A stretch of 16,313 nt of DNA from CAZNRY01 sp964575675 (GTDB taxonomy: Bacteria; Eisenbacteria; RBG-16-71-46; CAIMUX01; VGJL01). Positions 8,401 through 14,110 of this stretch are shown in pieces (position 1 is the first letter of the stretch; every line of letters starts with the position of its first letter). Location: NCBI GenBank assembly GCA_964575675.1, contig CAZNRY010000093.1, forward strand, positions 1 to 16,313, given 5' to 3'. The position numbers and the translations under genes were made by a program. The notes beneath the pieces are model-generated. The model worked only from the letters and a program-made list of their open reading frames with translations. It ran no database searches and was not told the DNA's origin.

Positions 8401-8446
8401 AAGGGGCGAGCGCGGCGGCTGCGAGGGTCCTGTTTCTGTTTCTCAT
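5402..8446 (-). CDS. Large exported protein: possible caspase-like domain, Ig-like repeats, FlgD-like C-terminus
   Basis: A 1014-residue protein with a signal peptide (1 to about 28: Arg-rich start, AAAALAPFLALLLP core). The N-terminal domain (about 40-300) has a hydrophobic block ending in His110-Gly111 (ADVMLVTSHGW). A second block, FCWWATCWSS, places Cys183 where clan CD peptidases put the nucleophile. The middle contains NEW3/CARDB-like beta-sandwich repeats: D[NS]LGW or DLRGW motifs at about 419, 521 and 838, and 'LRN...PLNG' motifs at about 609 and 719. Residues about 925-1014 form a FlgD-like Ig domain ending AGVYFIRLTTSRGEWTKKVIRLR. It lies 18 bases behind the preceding gene with a GAGGGGG ribosome site, so the two form one unit. 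Function is unknown; a secreted peptidase or an inactive homologue is my inference. Confidence 0.85.
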   Translation of the reverse strand: MRNRNRTLAAAALAPFLALLLPTSVWSGANETPGRDYRPHTFSSYSTNTWEFGLTDVGIFQGIVVASQHYTQGASYQDNANDLNSGGAGIWNFFTFCTNRAADVMLVTSHGWNNPTTTVEMYPWTAAGLAARDSVFNYYTAIFAAGSIIKREWAGKTHAIDVTQTFYTTYFQTPQAFCWWATCWSSGLNMTGAAEARCYLGYDNVVASTKCYCDERRILRRMDGQEGQGMRPLAAALAGINGLCPPGGANLQSQGRLNTVLSPSVFAVAPTGIVCVPTPGFVHFDCTMDRTVPPASVVVAYGDGYLTNHAWAGDDRVTFDVIPITPCPTILYDVKEAAARSFADRARLDGNTNPAVNALGPNQDDFIWATFCPYCFIPVTTPDATNVPDDAGPGVKTQSVIAVSNSTDNPVTVVVSLADNLGWGTPPPQTLTLAPRDGGLALFDIQIPLVALPGTVDPYTVTITSDGPPVTSFGQVVVGGRLAAQLSSSPIVRAGLASRLEVLVENRQGGPAHVINILMADSLGWPITPETPTLDLPAGGSGLARFIIQPPPSAPPGTINRLTFIGTIDTEIIPLSLTSVSVGMPLDLFSITPVDLVPGNSDAQVQFQLRNPAPIPLNGLNWNVADEDGHFSSLMVLGPVSIPPSGTAPGRVIGSLSANPALIGAGGSLHLVGIEPGGAMFEADVAYVIEPAVEIVAYPPNPCTGFTLPHDFAWNVMLRNRSDVPLNGMAMLNATGVGVSPGTTPFTLPPSGAMTIPAVITVPPELAPGAQTAMVMVQEFQGIGTTTGTYDLPVTNPVLVHTIARAMSGTEGTDLLIEGTVKNVRPDASMAGIVQWSDLRGWLLPPTTGAYDLSPGEESAISATVHLPFGTLLKDAAADTDQVTVTITMTYDNGNEVQEQAEITVKVLPLGPADVPPTEGGVRADGIERITPNPFLPSAWVDFGLALPGMARLTVHDAAGRRIATLVDGLLPAGPQSVVWSGKTQAGVAAPAGVYFIRLTTSRGEWTKKVIRLR

Positions 8447-8464
8447 GATCGTTTCCCCCTCTCC

Positions 8465-9469
8465 CTATCGGGCCCGCGCGAAGAGCAGGTCGGCGGCTGC
8501 GTCGCGGTGTCCGGTGTAAACCTGCAAGCGGGCGATCTTCAGTAGGTCCGGCTCGTCGGAGTGCAGGATCTCTTCGATTCGACGGCGGAGCGTCCCGGCA
8601 TCGAGCGCCGAGTCGGTCAACAGATAGGTCGCCCCGCAGAAGACGGTCGCATTCTCCGCGAGCGCTCTGCTCAGCAGTTGAGCCTCCGTCTCGAGGGCCG
8701 CCCTCAACGCTTCGGCGGTAGGCGGATCGGCTTCGCGGCCGACTCGGGCAAACGTGATGATCTCCCCGTCCCCTGCGGGCCGGATGAGACGGACGGTTTC
8801 TTCGTCCAGCCATTCGGCCCCCGTTACTCGGGGCAGCCGCGACAGCTCTCCGATCAAGATCCGCTTCGCCTCGGCGCTTCCGAGGGTGCCGGCGTTCCGT
8901 TCGTAGTTCCTCGCGGCGGCATCCATTCGATCGTGGGTATCGATCTGAGTCGTGGTCGGCTCGGGCGGCGAGACGTCGGCTCCCGGGACCGGGAAAACGG
9001 CCACGCCGTTGATCTCGATCGCCTCGCCGACGATCTCCACGCGGTACGGCGGCTCCACAACCTCACCGAAGAGGACGAGGCCGCCGGACTGGATGACGTC
9101 CGATTCCATCGGACGCGGCGCCAAGGAAGCGACCGGGCGGAGGCGAGTGCGGGCGCGGACGGCCTCCCCATTCGAGGAAGCTCCGGCGATCGTCCATCCC
9201 CCCGCGGAAAAACCGAGGACGAAGCCGCTCTGCGCGAGAGCTATCTGGATCGCCTTCGGCGATTCGATGTCGGAGCCCGCGGGCAGGAGCACCGGCGTGT
9301 CGCCCGGCACGGTCGTCCGGGCGGAACCGCCGAGAAGCGCGCCCACTCGGGGCAGGACTTCATCCAGAGTAAGGATCGTCGCCTCTCCCTCCGTCCAGGA
9401 TGCGCCCGCGGTCATCGGGAACATCGAGATCAAGAAGATGGAGACGGCCGGATGAATGGGGAGCCTCAT
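8465..9469 (-). CDS. Exported protein with possible STN/secretin-N-like domain, function unknown
   Basis: A 334-residue protein starting with a plausible signal peptide (MRLPIHPAVSIFLISMFPMTAGA). The next ~60 residues (about 33-95) have the spacing of an STN/secretin short domain: LDEVLPRVGALLG, then VPGDTPVLLPAGS, then AIQIALAQSGFVLGF and GGWTI. The remainder is mixed alpha/beta without a motif I recognise. The C-terminus is helical (RRRIEEILHSDEPDLLKIARL...) and may be TPR-like. The ATG at 9469 has GGAGG seven bases upstream and lies about 80 bases after the start site predicted from a near-consensus promoter. The following gene begins 18 bases after its stop, so both should be on one transcript. 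I assign no function. Confidence 0.75.
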   Translation of the reverse strand: MRLPIHPAVSIFLISMFPMTAGASWTEGEATILTLDEVLPRVGALLGGSARTTVPGDTPVLLPAGSDIESPKAIQIALAQSGFVLGFSAGGWTIAGASSNGEAVRARTRLRPVASLAPRPMESDVIQSGGLVLFGEVVEPPYRVEIVGEAIEINGVAVFPVPGADVSPPEPTTTQIDTHDRMDAAARNYERNAGTLGSAEAKRILIGELSRLPRVTGAEWLDEETVRLIRPAGDGEIITFARVGREADPPTAEALRAALETEAQLLSRALAENATVFCGATYLLTDSALDAGTLRRRIEEILHSDEPDLLKIARLQVYTGHRDAAADLLFARAR

Positions 9470-9557
9470 CGCTTGCCTCCTTCACGAAACAGGGTCGAAT
9501 CGGAGACGCGCCGGCGATTCTCCCGCGGCTAGAGGAGGGACCGGAATTGTGGCAGCC

Positions 9558-9585
9558 ATTATAACACAATCTTATGTAATTGCAA
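9558..9585 (-). promoter_or_regulatory. Near-consensus sigma70-type promoter
   Basis: Read on the minus strand, TTGCAA (9580-9585), a 16-base spacer and a perfect TATAAT (9558-9563) lie in an AT-rich island inside otherwise GC-rich DNA. Transcription would start near 9551 and give about an 80-base leader before the ATG at 9469. This is the clearest promoter in the window and would drive the two-gene exported-protein unit. Confidence 0.7.
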
Positions 9586-9739
9586 TGACGAAGTTATCGT
9601 CACTCAATCGACGAGGCTTAACCGGATGACAAGAAACAAGTTCAAACCGGACTGCCGACCGCGCTCCAAGCGCTTCGGCTGCCACAGGTGACGTGGATCC
9701 GGGCGGAAACATCCCGGCGAAGCGCGCTCGGCGCACGGC

Positions 9740-9850
9740 TCAAAGGGATTCGGGAATGGGATAGCGCCCGGTCCCCTCGCATTTGACGCACTTCTGTTGC
9801 TCGACGAGTCGAAGCTCGATGCGGCCCGTCCCGTGACAGGCACGGTTTCC
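9740..9850 (-). pseudogene. Possible relic of a small DnaJ-type zinc-finger protein
   Basis: One minus-strand frame reads ACHGTGRIELRLVEQQ followed by KCVKCEGTGRYPIPESL and a stop at 9740. The CxxCxGTGR pattern is that of DnaJ-type or anti-TRAP-like zinc-binding modules. The first half has only one cysteine (Asn-Arg-Ala-Cys where Cys-x-x-Cys is expected). No ATG or GTG with a ribosome site opens this frame upstream. The frame upstream of the motif looks non-coding. It could be a 5'-truncated gene, a frameshifted one or a coincidence. Confidence 0.4.
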
Positions 9851-9913
9851 GCGTGAACCAGATCGTAGTATCCTACTGCGCGACGAGATTCGGGCGATCG
9901 CGCGGGAGGTAAC

Positions 9914-11038
9914 ATGATCCGGAAGGGAACGCGCCGGCTGTTGGTGATGATCGTCTTTGCGGTCGCCGCCTGCTCCTCCGACGAGAAACCACCTGCCACC
10001 GAACCGTCCGACACCCAACCACCGTCGGTTACCCAGGCAGTGCCGATCGGTGGGAGCCTCGATCTTCGGCTCCTACAGCCGTTCACCGTCTCCTTCTCGG
10101 AGGCGATGGACCCAACGAGCTTGAACTCCCAGACGATCCGGATTGGTCCGGGAACGGTGCCGCTTCAGATCCAGATCGCGCCAAGCGGGCTCGCGGTCGT
10201 CGTTCAACCCGACAGCATGCTGCCGGCCGATCAGACGATCGCGCTCAGCCTGGACGGTCCCGCCGACCTCGCCGGAAACGAGCTTCCGCCGTTCACGCTT
10301 CACGCGACCACCGGTCCCATGGACTGCGCGCATCTCCGCGACCGCTTCGAGCCGAACGAAACCGCAACGGCGGCGACCCGCGTGGACACCGACACGATCT
10401 ACTTCGGACTTGCGACCTGCCAGAACGATGTCGATCTCTTCAGCTTCACGATCGACGACACGCTCAAGGTGATCGCCGAGACGTTCGTCGACTATGCGGA
10501 CAACGATGCCTGGCAGATCTACTGGCAGCGGGCCGACGGCCAGGACTACGCGACGCTCGACACGACGGCCAATCCCGGACAGATTGCGAGCTTCGATCAC
10601 ACGTTCCTTCCCGGAACCTACTATCTGAGGATCTACGGTTACGATGAAGAGGAGCGGGTCCTCTACGACCTTCGCCTGAGAACCGATATTCCATGCCGGG
10701 ACGATCCGTACGAGGACAACGATTTCATGGAGGAGGCCAAGCCGCTCTCGGCCGGGCTCCACGAAGGACTGCTCGGATGCTACCTCGACGAGGATTGGTT
10801 CTCGATTCCCATTCGGGCCGGACAAAACCTGGTGCTGACGACGGACACGCACGAGTACCAGAGCATCAGGCGGTCGATCATGAGGACGCCGGACGGAGGA
10901 TGGTACTCATCGACGCTTTCCGGCGTCTCGACCCTCACGATCAACTGGATCGCCGAGGCCGACGGCCATGCCCGCGTGATGTCGATGGTGTGGGGAGACG
11001 GCGTTGTCTACGACATGACGATCGAGATCATCGACTGA
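9914..11038 (+). CDS. Lipoprotein with Big_5 (SbsA-like) and two PPC-like domains
   Basis: A 374-residue predicted lipoprotein. A short basic N-terminus and hydrophobic core end in a lipobox-like VAAC, with Cys20 as the lipidated residue, followed by a Ser/Pro/Thr linker. Residues about 33-133 match the Big_5/SbsA-type Ig fold: PFTVSFSEAMDPTSL, a middle strand pair, and the closing DGPADLAGNELPPF. Residues about 137-256 and 260-373 look like two bacterial pre-peptidase C-terminal (PPC) domains. Each opens with an acidic motif (DRFEPNET, DPYEDND) and continues with VDLFSF or EDWFSI and, in the first, GTYYLRI. GGGAGGT three bases before the ATG sets the start. It stands alone, transcribed convergently toward the microcompartment operon. 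A cell-surface binding or scaffolding role is inferred; no catalytic domain is visible. Confidence 0.82.
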   Translation: MIRKGTRRLLVMIVFAVAACSSDEKPPATEPSDTQPPSVTQAVPIGGSLDLRLLQPFTVSFSEAMDPTSLNSQTIRIGPGTVPLQIQIAPSGLAVVVQPDSMLPADQTIALSLDGPADLAGNELPPFTLHATTGPMDCAHLRDRFEPNETATAATRVDTDTIYFGLATCQNDVDLFSFTIDDTLKVIAETFVDYADNDAWQIYWQRADGQDYATLDTTANPGQIASFDHTFLPGTYYLRIYGYDEEERVLYDLRLRTDIPCRDDPYEDNDFMEEAKPLSAGLHEGLLGCYLDEDWFSIPIRAGQNLVLTTDTHEYQSIRRSIMRTPDGGWYSSTLSGVSTLTINWIAEADGHARVMSMVWGDGVVYDMTIEIID

Positions 11039-11066
11039 CCACCCCCGCAGGACTCGCGATAGCCGG

Positions 11067-11096
11067 AGGTCCGCGGCCTCGCGGAGCGGCGGACCT
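11067..11096. terminator. Hairpin between converging transcripts
   Basis: A perfect 8-bp stem (AGGTCCGC at 11067-11074 with GCGGACCT at 11089-11096) with a 14-base loop occupies the 56-bp gap between the lipoprotein stop and the BMC-P3 stop. One arm overlaps the BMC-P3 stop codon. It could serve both strands. There is no U-tract, so it is only a candidate. Confidence 0.4.
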
Positions 11097-11367
11097 ACTC
11101 CCCGGCCACCTCGTCCACTATCGCAACGACGAGAGAACGGACGGGGGCGTCCTTCAGGCCAAGCATCTGCCTCGCGGAGTTCCCTTCGTCCTGAACGAGA
11201 ACGGTCTGCCCGATCCCGGCGCCCACCATGTCGACCGCGATGACGTAGCGGTTCTCGTCGAGAGACCCATCGGGCGTCGTCGCGCAGACGATGAGCTGCT
11301 TGCGACCCGCATAGAACGGATGTTGAACGGTGCTCACGACCGTGCCGCAGACGCGCCCGAGGATCAC
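11095..11367 (-). CDS. BMC-P3: EutN/CcmL-type microcompartment vertex protein
   Basis: A 90-residue EutN/CcmL (BMC-P) protein. Such proteins form pentamers that cap the vertices of polyhedral microcompartment shells. It shows the family pattern: ILGRVCGTVVST at the N-terminus, then QLIVCATT, AVDMVGAGIGQTVLVQ, the GNSARQ variant of the usual GSSAR, and VAIVDEV at the end. The start is a GTG at 11367 whose TG is also the first two bases of the TGA of the preceding gene (GTGA). That arrangement implies translational coupling. An upstream open stretch in this frame overlaps BMC-P2 and is not family-like. It is the last gene of the operon, just before a hairpin. Confidence 0.88.
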   Translation of the reverse strand: MILGRVCGTVVSTVQHPFYAGRKQLIVCATTPDGSLDENRYVIAVDMVGAGIGQTVLVQDEGNSARQMLGLKDAPVRSLVVAIVDEVAGE

Positions 11368-11645
11368 GGTTCTAGATCCTCGAAGACGTGCTGATCGACG
11401 ATCCCAACGATCGCGTGATCGACCGGGATGAAGAAAGGATCGTGCAGGAGCGCGGCCTCGCGCGATGCCTCGTAGGTGACGAGGTCGCCCGATGAGGCCT
11501 GGGCCGAGGCGTCGGTCGCGATGAACGGCTCCCCATCGTCGCGGAGATCGGCGGTCAGAGGGCGGACGATCATGAGCTTCAGCCCCTTCATCAGATCGGG
11601 CTTGACCGATGCAACCATGGTTCCGATCACGCGCCCGAGCTTCAT
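11364..11645 (-). CDS. BMC-P2: divergent EutN/CcmL-type vertex protein
   Basis: A 93-residue BMC-P paralogue. The N-terminus (KLGRVIGTMVASVK, then GLKLMIVRPL) and C-terminus (DHAIVGIVDQHVFE) are classic. The central signature is altered: where BMC-P1 has VGCGIGELVLYASGSSAR, this protein has AQASSGDLVTYEASREAA. The Gly-rich turn and the GSSAR motif are therefore lost. Length is normal. Its ATG (11645-11643) overlaps the TGA of the upstream BMC-T gene in an ATGA junction, and its own stop overlaps the BMC-P3 start. With three BMC-P genes in one operon, this copy may form a distinct vertex or mixed pentamers; that is inference. Confidence 0.85.
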   Translation of the reverse strand: MKLGRVIGTMVASVKPDLMKGLKLMIVRPLTADLRDDGEPFIATDASAQASSGDLVTYEASREAALLHDPFFIPVDHAIVGIVDQHVFEDLEP

Positions 11646-12256
11646 CCGCGCCATCCCTTGAAAAAGGTCGTCGGCGCCCCGAGTCGCGCTGCCAGATCGG
11701 GGTCGGCGTTGCGAATGATGGATGTGGAGACAGCGGCGAGGGGGTCGACATCTGCAGTCTCCCCCCTCGCCAGTGCGATTGCCGCCTCGACGTCCGACGT
11801 TTCTCCCCAAAACGAGGCGATCGCCCGCCCTCCCAGACCGTCGCCAAGGCGCATCTCGACCAACTCGACCGCCGCTCGCTTGAGGGCGCGGTCGACCGCG
11901 CGTAGGAGGCCCGGCGGCGTTGCGATCTGGACGGCGCCGAGCGTGTCGCCCGGCGCGGGCCACCGGATCACGCCATCGCGGATCGCGGGGAGGATCCTCG
12001 GCTCGGCGTCGGGGAGAAGAACGGAATCGATCGTGTGCATCGAAGCAGAGTCCAGTGCGCGGCGCATCGATCGCTGGAGCGCCTCGACTTGCCCGCCGAT
12101 CACGATCATGTAGAACCCGTCTTGGATCGTCCCCGCGCCGATCAGATCGACCGGCGCCTCTTTCAACATCGCGTCGAGCGCGCGAAGTCCGGCGGGGACT
12201 TCATCCACGACGAGCATCGCCAAGGCGGGCCCCGCGTGCGGGTGGGCCTGGTTCAT
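11642..12256 (-). CDS. Divergent tandem-domain BMC-T shell protein
   Basis: A 204-residue protein that I read as two fused BMC domains. Domain 1 (about 10-80) runs ALAMLVVDEVPAGLRALDAML, DLIGAGTIQDGFYMIVIGG, then a helix. Domain 2 (about 104-180) runs TLGAVQIATPPGLLRAVDRAL, ELVEMRLGDGLGGRAIASF, then a helix (SDVEAAIALA). That is the canonical beta-alpha-beta BMC order. The pore loops would be TIQDGF and GDGLGG. A Trp/Phe-rich tail ends TTFFKGWRG. No cysteine is present, so a PduT-type FeS pore is excluded. The ATG at 12256 follows AAGGGA at a long spacing. The frame is open further upstream over the aldehyde dehydrogenase but is not BMC-like there. Similarity to typical PF00936 members is weak, but location between shell genes supports the call. 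Confidence 0.72.
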   Translation of the reverse strand: MNQAHPHAGPALAMLVVDEVPAGLRALDAMLKEAPVDLIGAGTIQDGFYMIVIGGQVEALQRSMRRALDSASMHTIDSVLLPDAEPRILPAIRDGVIRWPAPGDTLGAVQIATPPGLLRAVDRALKRAAVELVEMRLGDGLGGRAIASFWGETSDVEAAIALARGETADVDPLAAVSTSIIRNADPDLAARLGAPTTFFKGWRG

Positions 12257-12308
12257 TGCTAGACCGTTCCCTTCATCAATACTCTCCACGGCGGGCAGCC
12301 CGGCGTCA

Positions 12309-13763
12309 TCAGACAATCCGGAAGTGGTCGACGAGCGTGCATCGGCGCCACCGCGAAAAGGACCGCGGGGTCGTAAGGCCCTCGCCGGTCGGCGATGCGA
12401 TTGTGAACGACGTGTATCCTTCCCCGCCCATCCCGAGTCCGGCCAGCGCGGGACCATTCTTCACGAAGATGCTGCAGTTGCAGCGGCGCGCCATCTTCGA
12501 GAGCGCAGCGAGATCGTGCGAATGCATCGTCGCGGTATGGAAGCACTTCGCTTCCACCTCCACGGCCAGGTCGATCGCTTCATCGACGCTCCTCACGCGA
12601 GCGAGCGGAAGAACCGGCATCATCTGCTCCGTCCAGAGGAGCGGGTGATCCGGCGGCACCTCGACGAGGATCGTTCGCACCTCGGGTCCGGCGCCGATCC
12701 CGAGCTTTCCGAGGATGACCGCCGCGTTCTTGCCGATCAGCTCCTTCCTGACGACCGCATGCCCTCGGGGAGGAGCGCCCTTCTCGAAGATCGCCTGCTC
12801 CAGGCGCCCAAGCTGGCCCGCTTCGAGTTCGTAGGCGCCGGCGCGCTTCATGTAGGCCTTCAGCGGATCGGCCGCAGGGCCGACGGCGATGACTTCCTTC
12901 TCGTCGACGCAGATCACGTTGTTGTCGAGGGAGTGGCCGAAAACGATGTCGCGGCCCGCCTTCTCGAGGTCCGCCGTCGGATCCACGATCGCGGGCGGGT
13001 TGCCCGGGCCCGCGCAGATCGCCCGCTTGCCTGAGTTCATCGCGGCCGCGACCACTGCTCCCCCGCCGGTCACGACGAGGAGCCGTATTCCGGGGTGTTT
13101 CATCATCTCCTGGGCGGACTCGACCGTCGGCTCGGCAACGCAGCAGAGAAGGTTCTCCGGACCGCCGGCGATGAGGACCGCGCGGTTCAGCAGACGCACC
13201 GTCTCGATCGAAACTTTCTTCGCCGCCGGATGCGCGTTGAAGACGACGGCATTCCCCGCGGAGACCATCCCGATGGCATTGCAGATGATCGTCGAGGAGG
13301 GATTCGTGACGGGCGTGATCACGCCGATCACGCCGAACGGGGCCGGCTCGATCAGAACGAGGCCGTGATCGCCCGACACCGCCTGCGGCGTGAGCTCCTC
13401 CGGTCCCGGCGTCTTGTTGGCTACGAGGAGATTCTTCTGGACCTTGTCCTCCACGCGCCCGAGTCCGGTCTCCGACACCGCGAGCTCCGCGAGCGGCTTC
13501 GCCTCGCTCCGCATGACCTCGCGCATGGCCTCGACGATCGTGAACCGACGCTCGAGCCCAATCTGGTCGAGTGCGTGAAATGCCACCGTGGCCGCGCGAA
13601 CGGCCTGATCCACGGTGACAAAGATGCCACCGCCCGGCGCGGGACCGGCCACAGAGGGCGGATTCCTCATGATCTCGCGCGCGATCGCCTCGGCGACCTG
13701 GCGGATCTTCTCGGCTTCCGCCCGGTCGCGCGCCGCGGGCGAGCGATCAGCCTGCAGCGCCAT
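12309..13763 (-). CDS. CoA-acylating aldehyde dehydrogenase (EutE/PduP type) of a microcompartment
   Basis: A 484-residue CoA-acylating aldehyde dehydrogenase, expected to oxidise acetaldehyde or propionaldehyde to acyl-CoA with NAD+ in the microcompartment lumen. The catalytic Cys285 lies in DNNVICVDEKEVI. Other family blocks are PVTNPSSTIICN (about 151-162), VVTGGGAVV (about 230), GPGNPPAIVD (about 252) and the terminal EGLTTPRSF...RRCTLV. Residues about 15-32 form an amphipathic helix (EAEKIRQVAEAIAREIM). A Pro/Gly linker follows, and then the enzyme core begins at GIFVTVDQA; this is the layout of an encapsulation peptide. I start at ATG 13763. A TTG at 13775 overlapping the BMC-P1 stop (TTGA) would add four residues and is possible, and neither start has a clear ribosome site. 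DeoC in the same operon suggests acetaldehyde as substrate. Confidence 0.92.
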   Translation of the reverse strand: MALQADRSPAARDRAEAEKIRQVAEAIAREIMRNPPSVAGPAPGGGIFVTVDQAVRAATVAFHALDQIGLERRFTIVEAMREVMRSEAKPLAELAVSETGLGRVEDKVQKNLLVANKTPGPEELTPQAVSGDHGLVLIEPAPFGVIGVITPVTNPSSTIICNAIGMVSAGNAVVFNAHPAAKKVSIETVRLLNRAVLIAGGPENLLCCVAEPTVESAQEMMKHPGIRLLVVTGGGAVVAAAMNSGKRAICAGPGNPPAIVDPTADLEKAGRDIVFGHSLDNNVICVDEKEVIAVGPAADPLKAYMKRAGAYELEAGQLGRLEQAIFEKGAPPRGHAVVRKELIGKNAAVILGKLGIGAGPEVRTILVEVPPDHPLLWTEQMMPVLPLARVRSVDEAIDLAVEVEAKCFHTATMHSHDLAALSKMARRCNCSIFVKNGPALAGLGMGGEGYTSFTIASPTGEGLTTPRSFSRWRRCTLVDHFRIV

Positions 13764-13771
13764 GTCGGGGC

Positions 13772-14086
13772 TCAATCGCCATAGCCGTGCTCGGTCGGGT
13801 GCTTGTCATAGATCGTGGCCCCGCCGATCTCCCAGGAATCGACGATCGCCATGACCACCGCATCGCACGGCCGGTCTTTCGTGACCTCCGTCTGGCGGGC
13901 GGAGGATCCGGATGCATAGAGGACGAGCTCGCCGATGCCGCAGCCGACCGCGTCGTTGGCGACGACGAATCCCCCCTCTTTCCCACTCTCGGGGTTCACC
14001 TGCCGGAGGAGGAGGAACTTCAGTCCCTCGATCTTCGGGTCTTTCCGCGTGGCGACGACGGTCCCCACGACCTTGGCCAGGAGCAT
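13772..14086 (-). CDS. BMC-P1: canonical EutN/CcmL-type vertex protein
   Basis: A 104-residue EutN/CcmL family protein forming shell-vertex pentamers. It has every family block: LLAKVVGTVVATRK, GLKFLLLRQV, VVANDAVGCGIGELVLY, GSSARQT, and CDAVVMAIVDSWE. A short C-terminal tail, GGATIYDKHPTEHGYGD, is longer than in the two other copies of this operon. AAGGAG seven bases before the ATG supports the start. It lies 24 bases after BMC-H. Its TGA overlaps a TTG that could start the aldehyde dehydrogenase. Of the three BMC-P paralogues this is the most typical, so it is probably the main vertex protein. Confidence 0.92.
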   Translation of the reverse strand: MLLAKVVGTVVATRKDPKIEGLKFLLLRQVNPESGKEGGFVVANDAVGCGIGELVLYASGSSARQTEVTKDRPCDAVVMAIVDSWEIGGATIYDKHPTEHGYGD

Positions 14087-14110
14087 GGGTCGTCTCCTTG
14101 TCCTGCGCGA

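Larger units (their letters stand above)
9470..9913. other. 444-bp divergent intergenic region
   Basis: It separates the minus-strand exported-protein unit from the plus-strand lipoprotein gene. It contains an unusually AT-rich island at about 9545-9600 with a good minus-strand promoter. A short minus-strand reading frame with DnaJ-type zinc-finger motifs ends at 9740. GGGAGGT just before the ATG at 9914 is the lipoprotein ribosome site. I could not identify a convincing plus-strand promoter. Confidence 0.6.

Noticed and set aside
7520..8545. Plus-strand open frame of 341 codons opposite the 1014-residue exported protein
   Set aside because: Antisense shadow in GC-rich DNA. The translation is low-complexity Arg/Gly/Val-rich and crosses the boundary between two real minus-strand genes.
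11642..12256. Iron-sulfur pore like PduT in the third BMC-T
   Set aside because: The translated protein contains no cysteine, so a pore-bound FeS cluster is not possible.
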